A stretch of DNA of 64,000 nucleotides from Acidobacteriota bacterium (lineage in GTDB: Bacteria > Acidobacteriota > Terriglobia > Bryobacterales > Bryobacteraceae), in the NCBI GenBank assembly GCA_029776225.1, contig JAKOTR010000022.1, forward strand, positions 124,001 to 188,000, in the 5' to 3' direction. The notes beneath the pieces are model-generated. The model did no database searches. It worked only from the letters and a program-made list of their open reading frames with translations, and had not been told where the DNA came from. Below, in pieces: positions 8,431-17,560 of the stretch (the stretch's first letter is position 1; each line of letters begins with the position of its first letter). Made by a program: the position numbers and the translations under genes.

Positions 8431-10533
8431 ATGGCCGCGCGCACGAGAACGGAGATCGCCGGCGAGGCGCCGGCCCGCCTCGGCGGAGTCGAACGCGAGG
8501 CTCTCATCCACTCCTTCCGGATCATGTACCTGTCCCGCCGCCTGGACGACCGCGAGATCCTTCTGAAGCGCCAGAACAAGATCTTTTTCCAGATCAGCGG
8601 CGCGGGGCACGAAGCGATCGGCGCTGCCGCGGGCATGGCGCTGCGTGCGGGGCACGACTGGTTCTATCCGTATTACCGCGACCGCGCGCTCTGCCTCATG
8701 CTCGGGGTGACGGCGGAACAGATGCTGCTTGCGGCCGTGGGCGCCGCCGCCGACATCTCTTCGGGCGGCCGCCAAATGCCCTCGCACTGGGGAGCGCCGC
8801 ACCTGAACATTGTCAGCGCCTCCTCGCCGACAGGCACGCAGTTTCTTCAGGCAGTGGGATGCGCGGACGCAGGACGCAGGCTGGGCCGCGAAGGCGAGGT
8901 GGTTCTGGTGTGTTCCGGAGACGGAGCCACGAGCGAAGGCGAATTCTGGGAAGCAATAAACGTTGCGTGCCTGGAGCGCCTGCCGGTGCTGTTTCTGGTG
9001 GAGGATAACCGGTGGGCCATTTCCGTTCCGGTGGAGAGGCAGACCGCGGGGGGCAACATCGCGCGGCTGGTGGCATCATTTCCCGGGCTGTTCGTGCGGG
9101 AGGTGGACGGCACCGATTTCATCGCGAGCCTGCAAGCGATGCGGGACGCCGCGGCCTGGTGCCGCGAGGGCCGGGGGCCGGCGCTGGTGCGAGCGGAGAC
9201 GATCCGCCCGTATTCGCACTCGCTGTCAGACGATGAGCGGCTCTACAAGACCGAAGCCGAGCGCGCCGCCGAAGCTGCGCGCGACCCCGTTATCCGGTTC
9301 CCGGAACTTCTGCTCGCCGAGGGCGTGCTGGACAGCTACGCGCTTCAGTTGATCGTGCACGAAGTGGACGAGGAGGTCCAGCGGGCAACCGAAGAAGCGC
9401 TGCGCGCGCCCGCTCCGCCGCGCGGCTCGGCGCTGCTGCATTTGTATTCCGAGAAGATCGATCCCACTTCGGCGCAGTTCTCGACGCCTCCGCGGTTTGA
9501 GGGCAAGGCGCGCACGATGGTGGACGAGATCAACCTGACACTGGCGGAAGAGATGCGCCGCGACCCGCGCATCGTGGTGTTCGGCGAGGACGTCGCCGAT
9601 TGCAGCCGCGAGGCGAACCTTGCGGAAGTCAAGGGCAAGGGAGGCGTGTTCAAGGCCACGGCGGGGCTGCAACGCGAGTTCGGCTATAGCCGGTGCTTCA
9701 ACACTCCGCTGGCCGAGGCGGCGATTATCGGCCGCGCGATCGGGATGGCGACGCGAGGCCTGAAACCGGTGGCCGAAATCCAGTTCTTCGATTACATCTG
9801 GCCGGCGATGATGCAGTTGCGCAACGAACTGGCGACACTGCGCTGGCGTTCAAACAACGGTTTTTCCTGCCCCGTAGTGGTGCGCGTGGCGATCGGAGGC
9901 TATCTTGGCGGCGGGGCGATTTACCACAGCCAGAGCGGCGAGGTGTTGTTCACGCACATTCCGGGGCTGCGGGTGGTGATGCCCTCGAACGCGCTGGATG
10001 CTTGCGGGCTGCTGCGCACCGCGCTGCGGGCTGACGACCCGGTGCTGTTTCTCGAACATAAGCGCCTGTACCGCGAGCCGTACAACCGCTCGCCGCACCC
10101 CGGGCCGGAGTACATGATCCCGTTCGGCAAAGCGAACGTGGTGAAAGCGGGCCGGAACCTGACGATCGTGACCTACGGCGCGCTGGTTCAAAGATCGCTG
10201 CAGGCGGCGGCGCAGATCGAGCGGCGGCAGCCTGGCGTGAGCGTCGAGGTGATCGATTTGCGCAGCCTGTCGCCCTACGACTGGGAAGCGATCCGGGCGA
10301 GCGTCGAGAAGACCAGCCGAGCGCTTATCGTACACGAGGACTGCCTGTCCTTCGGCTACGGCGCCGAGATCGCCGCACGGATTGCGGGCGAATTGTTCGA
10401 ATACCTTGACGCTCCGGTTGGCCGCGTGGCCGCGCTGGATACATGGATCGGGTACAACCCGCAGTTGGAGAACGAGATTCTCCCGCAGGTGGAAGACGTT
10501 GCGCGGGAGGCCGAGCGGCTGCTGGAGTATTGA
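8431..10533 (+). CDS. Fused 2-oxoacid dehydrogenase E1 (alpha-beta) subunit
   Basis: A 700-residue thiamine-diphosphate enzyme joining E1 alpha and beta in one chain. I chose the ATG at 8431, which follows a GGGAGG at 8413, over an upstream in-frame start. The alpha half (about 20-340) has the ThDP motif [11 protein letters not shown] at 163-173, closed by EDN at 191-193. The beta half begins near residue 360 ([18 protein letters not shown]) and carries GEDVAD, the [12 protein letters not shown] segment and a C-terminal transketolase-type domain. Separate chains form branched-chain 2-oxoacid or pyruvate dehydrogenase; fused versions occur in Bacteroidota and Acidobacteriota. It decarboxylates a 2-oxoacid and acylates lipoyl-E2. 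No E2 or E3 gene is next to it, so the substrate (branched-chain oxoacid or pyruvate) remains open. Confidence 0.9.
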   Translation: MAARTRTEIAGEAPARLGGVEREALIHSFRIMYLSRRLDDREILLKRQNKIFFQISGAGHEAIGAAAGMALRAGHDWFYPYYRDRALCLMLGVTAEQMLLAAVGAAADISSGGRQMPSHWGAPHLNIVSASSPTGTQFLQAVGCADAGRRLGREGEVVLVCSGDGATSEGEFWEAINVACLERLPVLFLVEDNRWAISVPVERQTAGGNIARLVASFPGLFVREVDGTDFIASLQAMRDAAAWCREGRGPALVRAETIRPYSHSLSDDERLYKTEAERAAEAARDPVIRFPELLLAEGVLDSYALQLIVHEVDEEVQRATEEALRAPAPPRGSALLHLYSEKIDPTSAQFSTPPRFEGKARTMVDEINLTLAEEMRRDPRIVVFGEDVADCSREANLAEVKGKGGVFKATAGLQREFGYSRCFNTPLAEAAIIGRAIGMATRGLKPVAEIQFFDYIWPAMMQLRNELATLRWRSNNGFSCPVVVRVAIGGYLGGGAIYHSQSGEVLFTHIPGLRVVMPSNALDACGLLRTALRADDPVLFLEHKRLYREPYNRSPHPGPEYMIPFGKANVVKAGRNLTIVTYGALVQRSLQAAAQIERRQPGVSVEVIDLRSLSPYDWEAIRASVEKTSRALIVHEDCLSFGYGAEIAARIAGELFEYLDAPVGRVAALDTWIGYNPQLENEILPQVEDVAREAERLLEY

Positions 10534-10748
10534 GCGCGACAGGCGAATTGACGTAGTTCTCAGCCGCCCCATCCGGCACCTAGTTCCCAGCACAAGCTTG
10601 TAAGTAGATAGCTCTTACCCTGCATACGAGTACGCTCGCGCCCGGTAGTGCCCGAATTCCATGTCGGCGAGATAGGCTCCAGGGCATGCGCCCACGGGGG
10701 CTTCCAGTAAGGTATGCTGTCTTTGCTTCGCAGCAGGAAAGGATCACT

Positions 10749-11978
10749 ATGACCAGCAGGAGAACCTTTTTGGTGGGCTCAGGGCTGAGCGTTGCCCTGT
10801 CGCGTTCAGCCGTTGGCGCAAACGACCGTATTCGCGTGGGAATCCTGGGGGCTGGCACGCGCGGCGCTTACATGGCTCCCATTTTCGCCGAGAATCCGGA
10901 TTGCGAGGTTGTGGCTGTTTGTGACGTGTACAAGCCGAATCGCGAGAAAACGGCGGCCGCGCTGCCGAAGTCTCCGCGGCTCGAGGTGGATTACCGGAAA
11001 GTACTTGAGAGCAAAGACGTCGACGCGGTGCTGATCGCCACTCCCGACCACTGGCACGCGCCGATGATCATCGAGGCATGCGCTGCCGGCAAAGACGTCT
11101 ATTGCGAAAAGCCGCTCTCCAACAGCATCGAAACCGCATTGGCCGCGGTGGAGGCCGTCAAAAAACACAAGCGAGTGGTGCAGATCGGACTTCAGCAGCG
11201 CAGTTGGGACCACTTCCAGCTCTGCTGCCAGTGGGTGCAGGATGGGAGGCTCGGCCAGATCTATCATGCGCAACTGCACTGGCAGGGAACCTATACGCGC
11301 CCGGTGGAGGCGCCGAGCGATCCGCCCGCAGACCTCGACTGGGAGCTGTTCCAGGGGCCCGCGCCGCGCAAGCCCTATAGCCGCAGCAGGCAGCGAAGCT
11401 GGCGGAGCTTTTACGATTACGGCGGCGGCATCATCACCGATCAGGGCGTGCACCTGGCGGACGTCGTGACATGGTATCTGAACGCAGGCGCGCCGAAATC
11501 GGTGGCCGCCTCGGCCCAATGGGTGCGCGTGAGCCAGCCGAACTCCGAGCAGCCGCCCGACACGTTCGCGATCACGTGGCAATACGACAACTTCGTGATG
11601 AGCTTCGCCAATACCATGTGGCCGATGCCGGATTTCAATAACGAGCACGGCGTCTATTTCTATGGAACTCGGGGCGCGCTGCACGTCGCCCGGACGAACT
11701 ACACGATGCGGCCGCTGCCGGCCAGAAGACCGTCGAACCAGGAGGCGCCGCCTCCGCCCTCCTTCGAACCGGTGCACAAGAGCTTCCCGTATGTGGGCGG
11801 CCCGTCGGACAGGGCCCATGTGAGGAACTTTTTGGATTGCGTGAAGTCGCGGCAGAAGCCCCTCACGGACGTTGAAGTGGGCTTTAACTCCACGCTGCCG
11901 CTGTTGTTGGGCGTGCTGGCGTGTAAGACCGGCAAGCAGTACACCTGGAACGGCAAGACCGCGGTTGCGTGCGGGTGA
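10749..11978 (+). CDS. Gfo/Idh/MocA-family oxidoreductase, Tat-exported
   Basis: A 409-residue NAD(P)-dependent oxidoreductase starting at the ATG 10749, behind an AGGAAAGG site. The longer frame upstream lacks a ribosome site. The N-terminus MTSRRTFLVGSG is a twin-arginine signal, so it probably works in the periplasm with tightly bound cofactor. The Rossmann fingerprint is GILGAGTRG (31-39). The EKPLSNS lysine motif at 120-126 is the family's catalytic/cofactor site. DYGGGIITDQGVHLADV provides the C-terminal domain residues. Members oxidise or reduce ring hydroxyls of sugars, inositols and glycosides. It is followed after 7 bp by a Tat-exported sugar isomerase gene, which suggests one operon and sequential action. 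The substrate is unknown. Confidence 0.9.
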   Translation: MTSRRTFLVGSGLSVALSRSAVGANDRIRVGILGAGTRGAYMAPIFAENPDCEVVAVCDVYKPNREKTAAALPKSPRLEVDYRKVLESKDVDAVLIATPDHWHAPMIIEACAAGKDVYCEKPLSNSIETALAAVEAVKKHKRVVQIGLQQRSWDHFQLCCQWVQDGRLGQIYHAQLHWQGTYTRPVEAPSDPPADLDWELFQGPAPRKPYSRSRQRSWRSFYDYGGGIITDQGVHLADVVTWYLNAGAPKSVAASAQWVRVSQPNSEQPPDTFAITWQYDNFVMSFANTMWPMPDFNNEHGVYFYGTRGALHVARTNYTMRPLPARRPSNQEAPPPPSFEPVHKSFPYVGGPSDRAHVRNFLDCVKSRQKPLTDVEVGFNSTLPLLLGVLACKTGKQYTWNGKTAVACG

Positions 11979-11985
11979 GGGAGCC

Positions 11986-12906
11986 ATGAAGCGAAGGGAT
12001 TTCGTGAAGTCCGTTGCGTGCGCCGGATTGGGCGTGGCACTGGCCGGGAGGGCGCAGGCTGCCGGCGAACGCATGTACGTGTCGCTGAACAGCACGCTCA
12101 CCCCCGGAAAGATCTCCTGGCCGGAGTTCGCCAGGCTTGCGGCAAAGACCGGCTATGGCGGCGTGGATCTCAACCTCGGCGCGGCGATGGAGGAAGGCAT
12201 CGAGGCGACGCAAAAGCTGCTCAGCGAACTGAAGCTGAAGCCGGCCTGCTGCGCCTGCCCGGTCAACGTCGGCCGCGACGAGACAACCTTCAAGGCCGGG
12301 TTGGAGAAGCTCGACGACGCCGCCCGGTTCGCAGCCGCGGTGGGGTGCAACCGCATGACCGCCATCCTGCCCGCGGGCAGCCAAACTCCGAAAGACGAGC
12401 TGCGGAAGATTTACAAGGAGCGCTACACGGCGGTTGCCTCCGTACTGGCCAAACACAACGTACGGCTGGGGTTCGAGTTTCTCGGCCCGCTGCAATTCCG
12501 TACGCGCTCGCCTCATGAGTTCCTCTGGCGCATGAACGAAGTCGTCGATTTCTGCAAAGAGGTTGGCCCGAACACGGGCCTGTTGCTCGATGCGTGGCAC
12601 TGGCACCACGCCGGCGCCACGGTGCAGGACATTTTGAACGCCGGCAAGTCGCGCATCGTGACCGTGCACGTCGCCGACTGCGCAAAGCTGGCGCCGGAGG
12701 ACGTCAGAGACAACCAGCGGCTGCTACCCGGCGAAGGCGTCATCGACCTGGTTGGATTCTTCAGGGCGCTGAAACAGATCGGCTACGTGGACGGGGTCAG
12801 CCCGGAGCCGCTGGGCCGGATCCCGGCGGGTACGCCGCCCGAAGAGGGCGCCAGAATGGGCCTGGAAAGCACGCTGGGCGTGATGAAGAAAGCCGGCGTC
12901 ATCTGA
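11986..12906 (+). CDS. Sugar phosphate isomerase/epimerase-like TIM barrel, Tat-exported
   Basis: A 306-residue xylose-isomerase-like TIM barrel starting at ATG 11986. The signal is MKRRDFVKSVACAGLGVAL, a twin-arginine leader. Likely metal-site residues sit in GFEFLGP, LLDAWHWHHAG, VTVHVADC and SPEPLG, following the usual Glu-Asp-His-Glu order of the family. The enzyme probably isomerises or epimerises a sugar, or lyses a keto-glycoside, outside the cytoplasm. It follows the Gfo/Idh/MocA gene by 7 bp. Exported pairs of this kind are a recurring acidobacterial arrangement, and related TIM barrels pair with oxidoreductases in 3-keto-glycoside and C-glycoside breakdown. The pairing supports a role on an oxidised sugar, but the substrate is not known. 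Confidence 0.82.
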   Translation: MKRRDFVKSVACAGLGVALAGRAQAAGERMYVSLNSTLTPGKISWPEFARLAAKTGYGGVDLNLGAAMEEGIEATQKLLSELKLKPACCACPVNVGRDETTFKAGLEKLDDAARFAAAVGCNRMTAILPAGSQTPKDELRKIYKERYTAVASVLAKHNVRLGFEFLGPLQFRTRSPHEFLWRMNEVVDFCKEVGPNTGLLLDAWHWHHAGATVQDILNAGKSRIVTVHVADCAKLAPEDVRDNQRLLPGEGVIDLVGFFRALKQIGYVDGVSPEPLGRIPAGTPPEEGARMGLESTLGVMKKAGVI

Positions 12907-12930
12907 ACCCGGGGGAGTGCCCCTGGGTTC
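12905..12930 (+). terminator. Hairpin at the end of the Gfo/Idh-isomerase operon
   Basis: GAACCC-GGGG at 12905-12914 pairs with CCCC-(bulged T)-GGGTTC at 12920-12930 around a five-base loop. It starts in the last codon of the isomerase gene. There is no run of T after it, so it is either a weak terminator or an mRNA 3'-end stabiliser. Confidence 0.35.
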
Positions 12931-13070
12931 GCGTCGTGACAGGCTGACCGGCGCGTCCGAGATCGCGTGTCCTTAGTCCAGGATAGGAAAAGCAGAAAAA
13001 ACCTTTTGGTCGTCATTTTTCGCCGTCGATTTCTTTCATTACCGGGTACACTGCGTACTTTGGAGGAGAT

Positions 13071-14279
13071 GTGACCGGAAACGAGTGGCTGCAAACGCTG
13101 GCAGCGTCGCAGGAAGTGCTGGGAAAGTTGCTGGGCCCGGATTTCGAGGCCCGCGAGGCCGCCGGTTACGGTCACACCCTGGCTGAGATTTGCCAGCAGC
13201 CGGAAACGTGGGTCGAGACGGCGCAGCGGGCCATAGAGCAGCGGGCAAAGTTACTGGAGGCGGTGGACGGCTGCGCGTGGCTGATGCTCACCGGGTCCGG
13301 GAGTTCTCAGTACGCCGGGGAGTGCGTGCATCCGGTTCTGCAAAAGGAAACACAAGTCCCCGCAAGCACCCTGGGTGGCGGCAGTCTGCTGATCGAAGGG
13401 CTGGCTGCCGCGCCTCCCGCCCGGCCGGGGCTTCTGATTTCGCTCGCCCGCTCCGGAGACAGCCCGGAGAGCGCCGGAGTCTTGGACCGTTTCCTGGAAG
13501 ACTCCGGGGTCCGGCACCTGGTTCTCACCTGCAACGCCGCCGGGCGCCTGGCCACTCGCTACAGAGACAACGGGCGCGTGTCTGTCTTCTTGCTTCCGCC
13601 GCAGACAAACGACCGCAGCCTCGTAATGACCAGCAGTTTCACCAGTCTGGTAATCGCCGGCCGGTCGCTGGGACTGCTGCACGAGCCGGACCGCTATCTG
13701 CGGATCGTGGAACATCTGGCGCGGGCCGCAAAAGAAATTTTGCTGCGGCATACCGATAGCCTGGCGCAAGTGGCCCGGAGCGGCTTCCGCAGGGCGGTGT
13801 ACCTGGCGCATGGATGCCGGTTGGGGGCCGCCCGAGAGTCCGCTTTGAAAATGCTGGAGATGAACGCGGGCCGCGTGCCAACCATGGCGGAAACGTTCTT
13901 GGGGCTGCGGCACGGACCGATGTGCCTAGTGGATTCCGAAACCCTGGTGGTCTGTTTTCTGGACACGGAGCCAGTGGCGCGCGCCTATGAGGAGGACCTG
14001 CTGGAGGAACTAAACGCCAAAGGGCTGGGCTTCTCGAAGGTCATTGTCGGCGAGAACATCCCGCCGCATCTCGTGAGCGATAACGGCACGGCTATCGAAA
14101 TTCCGGGACTGGGCGCGCTGGGCGACGCGAATGCGCCCGTGCTGGACGTCTTAACCGGGCAACTGCTGGCCTTTTTCCGCTGCCTGGAGGAAGGGCTCAA
14201 GCCGGACATGCCTTCCGATGGCGTCATCAACCGCGTGGTGAACGAGTTTCCCCTGCACCGCGCAATGGGGATGAAGTAG
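13071..14279 (+). CDS. SIS-domain sugar isomerase, AgaS-like (tagatose-6-phosphate ketose/aldose isomerase type)
   Basis: A 402-residue double SIS-domain protein. The start is GTG 13071, preceded by GGAGGA at 13062-13067. The first SIS domain holds the phosphosugar-binding LTGSGSSQYAGE (73-84) and LISLARSGDSPES. The second holds YLAHGCRLGAARESALKMLEMNAGRV and the FLGLRHGPM catalytic loop. This layout matches AgaS and related ketose/aldose isomerases that deaminate or isomerise amino-sugar phosphates, such as galactosamine-6-phosphate to tagatose-6-phosphate. It has no export signal, so it acts in the cytoplasm. It lies between an exported oxidoreductase/isomerase pair and a secreted barrel protein, with a GntR/UTRA regulator (often amino-sugar responsive) nearby. 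That context suggests amino-sugar catabolism but does not prove it. Confidence 0.82.
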   Translation: MTGNEWLQTLAASQEVLGKLLGPDFEAREAAGYGHTLAEICQQPETWVETAQRAIEQRAKLLEAVDGCAWLMLTGSGSSQYAGECVHPVLQKETQVPASTLGGGSLLIEGLAAAPPARPGLLISLARSGDSPESAGVLDRFLEDSGVRHLVLTCNAAGRLATRYRDNGRVSVFLLPPQTNDRSLVMTSSFTSLVIAGRSLGLLHEPDRYLRIVEHLARAAKEILLRHTDSLAQVARSGFRRAVYLAHGCRLGAARESALKMLEMNAGRVPTMAETFLGLRHGPMCLVDSETLVVCFLDTEPVARAYEEDLLEELNAKGLGFSKVIVGENIPPHLVSDNGTAIEIPGLGALGDANAPVLDVLTGQLLAFFRCLEEGLKPDMPSDGVINRVVNEFPLHRAMGMK

Positions 14280-14326
14280 GGCTCCTGCACTGCATTTTTT
14301 TGCTTTTTCAAGGGGGTGCGGGAGCC
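14280..14326 (+). other. Long imperfect inverted repeat after the AgaS-like gene
   Basis: GGCTCCTGCAC at 14280-14290 can pair with GTGCGGGAGCC at 14316-14326 (one G-U pair), leaving a T-rich 25-base loop. No T tract follows on the plus strand, so it does not look like a standard terminator. It begins directly after the stop codon and may protect or end the transcript. Confidence 0.35.
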
Positions 14327-14482
14327 AAAACAAGGCCGGGTTTCGGATCACAAAGAACATCCTGGACCGGATGATCTCAAAGAACATCGTGATAGGTAAC
14401 TGAGAGCGGAACGCGGGGCTGTGCCGCCTGACTGCTGGCAACACCCCGGCGCCGCCAGGTGTGCGGCAGATTGGAGCTGGAG

Positions 14483-16111
14483 ATGAGACGAAGGATACCG
14501 GAATTTAATTCTGTTCTTGTGTTTGCTGTTGTTTTGGGCTTGCTCTTGGGCGTTCAGCCCGCTGGGGCCGAGCGCCTCATTTACCACGAAATCAAAACCG
14601 ATGAGAGCGGCAAGATCGTTCCGTGGGCGGGTCCACCGTCTCAGGCCTATGACCACGTCATCCGCCTGGTCTGGAAATTTTGGCGCGATATGGAGAAGTG
14701 CGAGAACGGCCTGCCCTATTACATGCAACACATGATCTGGAGCAAGGACCGGCACGGAAACGGTCTCGGCGGCGACCAGATCAACATGGCGCTGTCTTCG
14801 TGGAACCTGCTGTACGGGTATCTCGGCGAAGAGGCTGTCAAGCAGAACATGATTTTCATGGCGGACTACTGGCTGGATCACGGCTTGAGCAAGCCTACTG
14901 ACGCGTGGCCCAACATGGTCTTTCCTTACGACACCGTGAAGCACTCCGGCATTTACGACGGAGATATGGTCGCGGGCAAGGGCTTTCTGCAACCCGATAA
15001 GGCCGCGACCTTCGGCGCCGAGCTCATCACGCTCTATAAGATGACGGGCAATGAGCGTTACCTGAACGCGGCAATCAAGATAGCCGATACGATGGCCAAA
15101 CACGTCAAGCCCGGAGACAACGACCACTCACCCTGGCCCTATCGCGTGAACGCCGCAACCGGCGATACCGCGACCGGCAAGATGGTCATCGAGTACTTCG
15201 AGGCGCCGGTGCCCGGACAGGTGGACATGAAGCGAACCCACCGGACTTCGGCGTCCTACACCACGAACTGGACCGGAGCGCTGAGGCTGTTCGATGGCCT
15301 GATCGCACTCAAGCAGGGCAACGTCAACGCTTACGCGCGCGCAAGGGATATGCTGAGTGCCTGGCTGAAAGCGTATCCCCTGAAGACGAATAAATGGGGG
15401 CCATTTTTCGAGGACGTCCCCACGGGAATGTGGTCGGACACGGAGACCAATGCCGACACGATGGCCTGGTACATCCTCGAAAATCCGCAGTGGGATCCGC
15501 AATGGCGGGAACTGGCCAAGCGCGCCCTGGAGTGGAGCTATGCAACGTTCGCCAACCGCGGCTGGGAAGATTTGGGCGTGATCGTGATTGATGAGCAGAC
15601 CGTCTACAGGCAACCCGGCAACAGCCACACAGCCAGGCATGCGTCCGTGGAGTTGCTGTACGCGGAAAAAACAGGCGACTACTCCAACCGCGAGGCGGCG
15701 ATCCGCCGGCTGAACTGGGCCACGTATATGGTGGACCATGACGGCAAGAACATGTACCCGGCAACGACGCGCGCCAACGCCGGCAAACCGGGCGTCGGCG
15801 CCGGCATCTGGCTGACCGATGGCTATGGCGACTATGTGCGGCACTATTTGCGCGCTATGGCCAGCCTTCCCGAACTGGCGCCGGACGATCAGAACCACCT
15901 TTTGCGGACCAGCTCGGTGATCCGCAGCATCAGCTACGGAGCGGACGAGATTCGCTATGAGAAATTCGACGCTTCGTCGGTTGAGCGTTTCAAGCTCGGC
16001 GCATGGAGGCCTGGGAAGGTTACCGGCGGCAGGATGCGCTGGGACGCAAAATCGAAGGTGCTGACGGTGGAGGCGAACTCCAAAAACGTTGTGATCACGA
16101 GAGCGCGGTAG
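14483..16111 (+). CDS. Secreted alpha-helical-barrel protein (putative six-hairpin glycosidase-like)
   Basis: From the ATG at 14483 (GGAG site just upstream) the product is 542 residues with a signal peptide (about 1-29, VLVFAVVLGLLLGVQPAGA). The body is rich in Trp, Tyr and Asp and has helical repeats such as AATFGAELITLYKMTGNERYL, LNAAIKIADTMAKHV and NREAAIRRLNWATYMV. These look like an (alpha/alpha)6 barrel as in unsaturated glucuronyl hydrolases, GH88/GH105 and uronyl epimerases. I cannot assign a family or name catalytic residues with confidence. It sits between a sugar isomerase and a GntR regulator, so a role in extracellular polysaccharide or oligosaccharide attack is the most likely reading. 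Confidence 0.65.
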   Translation: MRRRIPEFNSVLVFAVVLGLLLGVQPAGAERLIYHEIKTDESGKIVPWAGPPSQAYDHVIRLVWKFWRDMEKCENGLPYYMQHMIWSKDRHGNGLGGDQINMALSSWNLLYGYLGEEAVKQNMIFMADYWLDHGLSKPTDAWPNMVFPYDTVKHSGIYDGDMVAGKGFLQPDKAATFGAELITLYKMTGNERYLNAAIKIADTMAKHVKPGDNDHSPWPYRVNAATGDTATGKMVIEYFEAPVPGQVDMKRTHRTSASYTTNWTGALRLFDGLIALKQGNVNAYARARDMLSAWLKAYPLKTNKWGPFFEDVPTGMWSDTETNADTMAWYILENPQWDPQWRELAKRALEWSYATFANRGWEDLGVIVIDEQTVYRQPGNSHTARHASVELLYAEKTGDYSNREAAIRRLNWATYMVDHDGKNMYPATTRANAGKPGVGAGIWLTDGYGDYVRHYLRAMASLPELAPDDQNHLLRTSSVIRSISYGADEIRYEKFDASSVERFKLGAWRPGKVTGGRMRWDAKSKVLTVEANSKNVVITRAR

Positions 16112-16118
16112 AGCGAGT

Positions 16119-16148
16119 GGGCGGCGCCGTCGCAGCCGGCGCCCGCCC
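16119..16148. terminator. GC-rich hairpin between convergent genes
   Basis: GGGCGGCGCC at 16119-16128 pairs with GGCGCCCGCCC at 16138-16148 with one bulged C. It fills the short gap between the convergent barrel-protein and GntR genes, so it could end transcripts from both sides. There is no T tract. Confidence 0.45.
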
Positions 16149-16936
16149 TACACGGAGCCTCTCTCTGTCTCGAGAAATCTGCCCTGCGCGTAGCGCGCCG
16201 GCTGGATGCCCCCGAGCCTGCTGTGAAACTCGTAGGCATCGCCGCGATACAGAGTGCGTTCGGTCCAGAGCGGCTTGCCTCCAGTGAGGTAGCCGACGGA
16301 ACTGATCAGCAGTCCCGCGGCGCCGTCGCGGACCCGCAGCGCCCGCGCTTCCGCACCGCGCAGGTTGACCGCGCGAATCCGCTCATCGGCTCCCTCAATG
16401 GAGAGCTGATACCGGTCCGTCCAGACCCTGTACAGGGATTTTGCGAGATCCGCCCGGGTCAGGTCGGGGCAATACTCGGCCACGATGTAGCGCCTCTCCA
16501 GGATGACCGGCACGTCGTCTGCGAGCCTTAACCGCTCCACGTAATACAACAGGCTGTCGGGCCCAACCTGCAACAGTTGCGGAACTTCGTCCAGAACGTT
16601 GCGCGGGCTGACCTTGGAGAAGTGAAGCACTCTGGTGCTGGGGTGCTTGCCTGCAGCGATGGCTTCCTCGGTAAAGCTCACCAGGGCATGCAGGTTGTAG
16701 TCCAGCGCGCGGGCTTTGACGAAGGTGCCCACGCCCTTGCGGAACTCAAGAAGGCCCTCCGAAACCAGGTTCGAGAGCGCCTTATTGGCGGTGGCGCGGC
16801 TGATTCCAAATTTCTCGCAGATCTGCCTTTCCGTCAGGAACTTCGCCCCAACCGGGTACGCTCCCGAGGTGATCAAACGTCGCAGATGACTGTTGAGCTG
16901 ATGGTAGATAGGTTCCTTGACGATTGCAGGAAACAT
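16148..16936 (-). CDS. GntR-family transcriptional regulator with UTRA domain
   Basis: A 262-residue regulator from the ATG at 16936. An in-frame ATG at 16957 lies directly on a GGGAGG and is less likely. Residues about 8-75 form the winged helix-turn-helix (IYHQLNSHLRRLI, FLTERQICEKFGISRATANKALSNLVSEGLL, KGVGTFV). Residues about 85-250 form a UTRA effector-binding domain with LLYYVERLRLADDVPVILERRYI, the pattern found in NagR/HutC-type regulators that bind sugar phosphates or amino-acid-derived ligands. It probably controls the surrounding sugar genes. GGTTGA repeats just upstream could be its own operator. The ligand is unknown. Confidence 0.9.
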   Translation of the reverse strand: MFPAIVKEPIYHQLNSHLRRLITSGAYPVGAKFLTERQICEKFGISRATANKALSNLVSEGLLEFRKGVGTFVKARALDYNLHALVSFTEEAIAAGKHPSTRVLHFSKVSPRNVLDEVPQLLQVGPDSLLYYVERLRLADDVPVILERRYIVAEYCPDLTRADLAKSLYRVWTDRYQLSIEGADERIRAVNLRGAEARALRVRDGAAGLLISSVGYLTGGKPLWTERTLYRGDAYEFHSRLGGIQPARYAQGRFLETERGSV

Positions 16937-16963
16937 AGTGGCTATGCCTCCAATCATCCTCCC

Positions 16964-17028
16964 GGTTGAGCAGAGATGTCAAGCGGTATTTCCGAGGGTT
17001 GAGAATATGTAATGTCCCTGATTCAACC
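16964..17028. promoter_or_regulatory. Candidate GntR operator repeats
   Basis: GGTTGAG occurs at 16964-16970 and again at 16997-17003, and the inverted form TCAACC is at 17023-17028. The second and third copies make an inverted repeat. They lie just upstream of the GntR/UTRA gene start, where an autoregulatory operator would be expected. This is inference from position and symmetry only. Confidence 0.3.
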
Positions 17029-17043
17029 AGATAGACATTTCTT

Positions 17044-17080
17044 CCACCGAAGAGGCCATAAGTGCAGGCGGGTCACGCGG
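17044..17080 (+). repeat. 37-bp direct repeat, copy 1
   Basis: This copy and the one at 17110-17146 match at 33 of 37 positions; the 3' 18 bases (TGCAGGCGGGTCACGCGG) are identical. The copies are 66 bp apart start to start. No gene overlaps them. They may belong to a dispersed intergenic repeat family. Confidence 0.7.
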
Positions 17081-17109
17081 GCACCGAGGCTGGATGGGAG
17101 GCCCGCAAC

Positions 17110-17146
17110 CCACCCAAGAGGTCATCAATGCAGGCGGGTCACGCGG
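17110..17146 (+). repeat. 37-bp direct repeat, copy 2
   Basis: Second copy of the repeat at 17044-17080. It differs at four positions, all in the 5' half. The 66-bp period is not a multiple of a helical turn that would clearly suggest a protein-binding array. Confidence 0.7.
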
Positions 17147-17525
17147 AGGGATGTGTCCGGGCGGCAAGAGGCGGGAGTCAGGCAAAGAGAGGCGGGTGGC
17201 CGCAGCGCAAGGCTCGGCACAGTGCAACCGGCGCTTCTCGATTGGCGCCGGTCCGGGGTCCACAGAGCCGCCGCGGGGAAGCACGGTCACTCTGGGGGCA
17301 GGAGCCCGAGCCGAGGGCGCGACGGAAGCCCCGCTTTCCTTGCGCACGATTTTCTTGGGGGGCCCCAACCGGAATGGCGTGCCAATCCAGCGTTGGAACC
17401 CTTGCTGATAATAGGGCACTTCGAAGCCAGTACGTCCTCGTTCGATGCCGCCTCTCGGGCTTTGGTAGAGGCATCCGGCGCCTGCCATTCCTGGCGGCGG
17501 ATGGCGGCGCAGGCGTGATCTGTGG

Positions 17526-17560
17526 TTGACACGACCCGCTCGATATGTTAAGTAATATCG
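17526..17560 (+). promoter_or_regulatory. Promoter with internal palindrome upstream of the isomerase operon
   Basis: A perfect TTGACA -35 box lies at 17526-17531. AT-rich -10 candidates are TAAGTA (17-bp spacing) and TAATAT at 17553-17558 (21-bp spacing). An inverted repeat CGATAT-N8-ATATCG at 17541-17560 covers the spacer and -10 region, where a repressor would block polymerase. The start codon of the next gene is 31 bp downstream. Confidence 0.5.
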
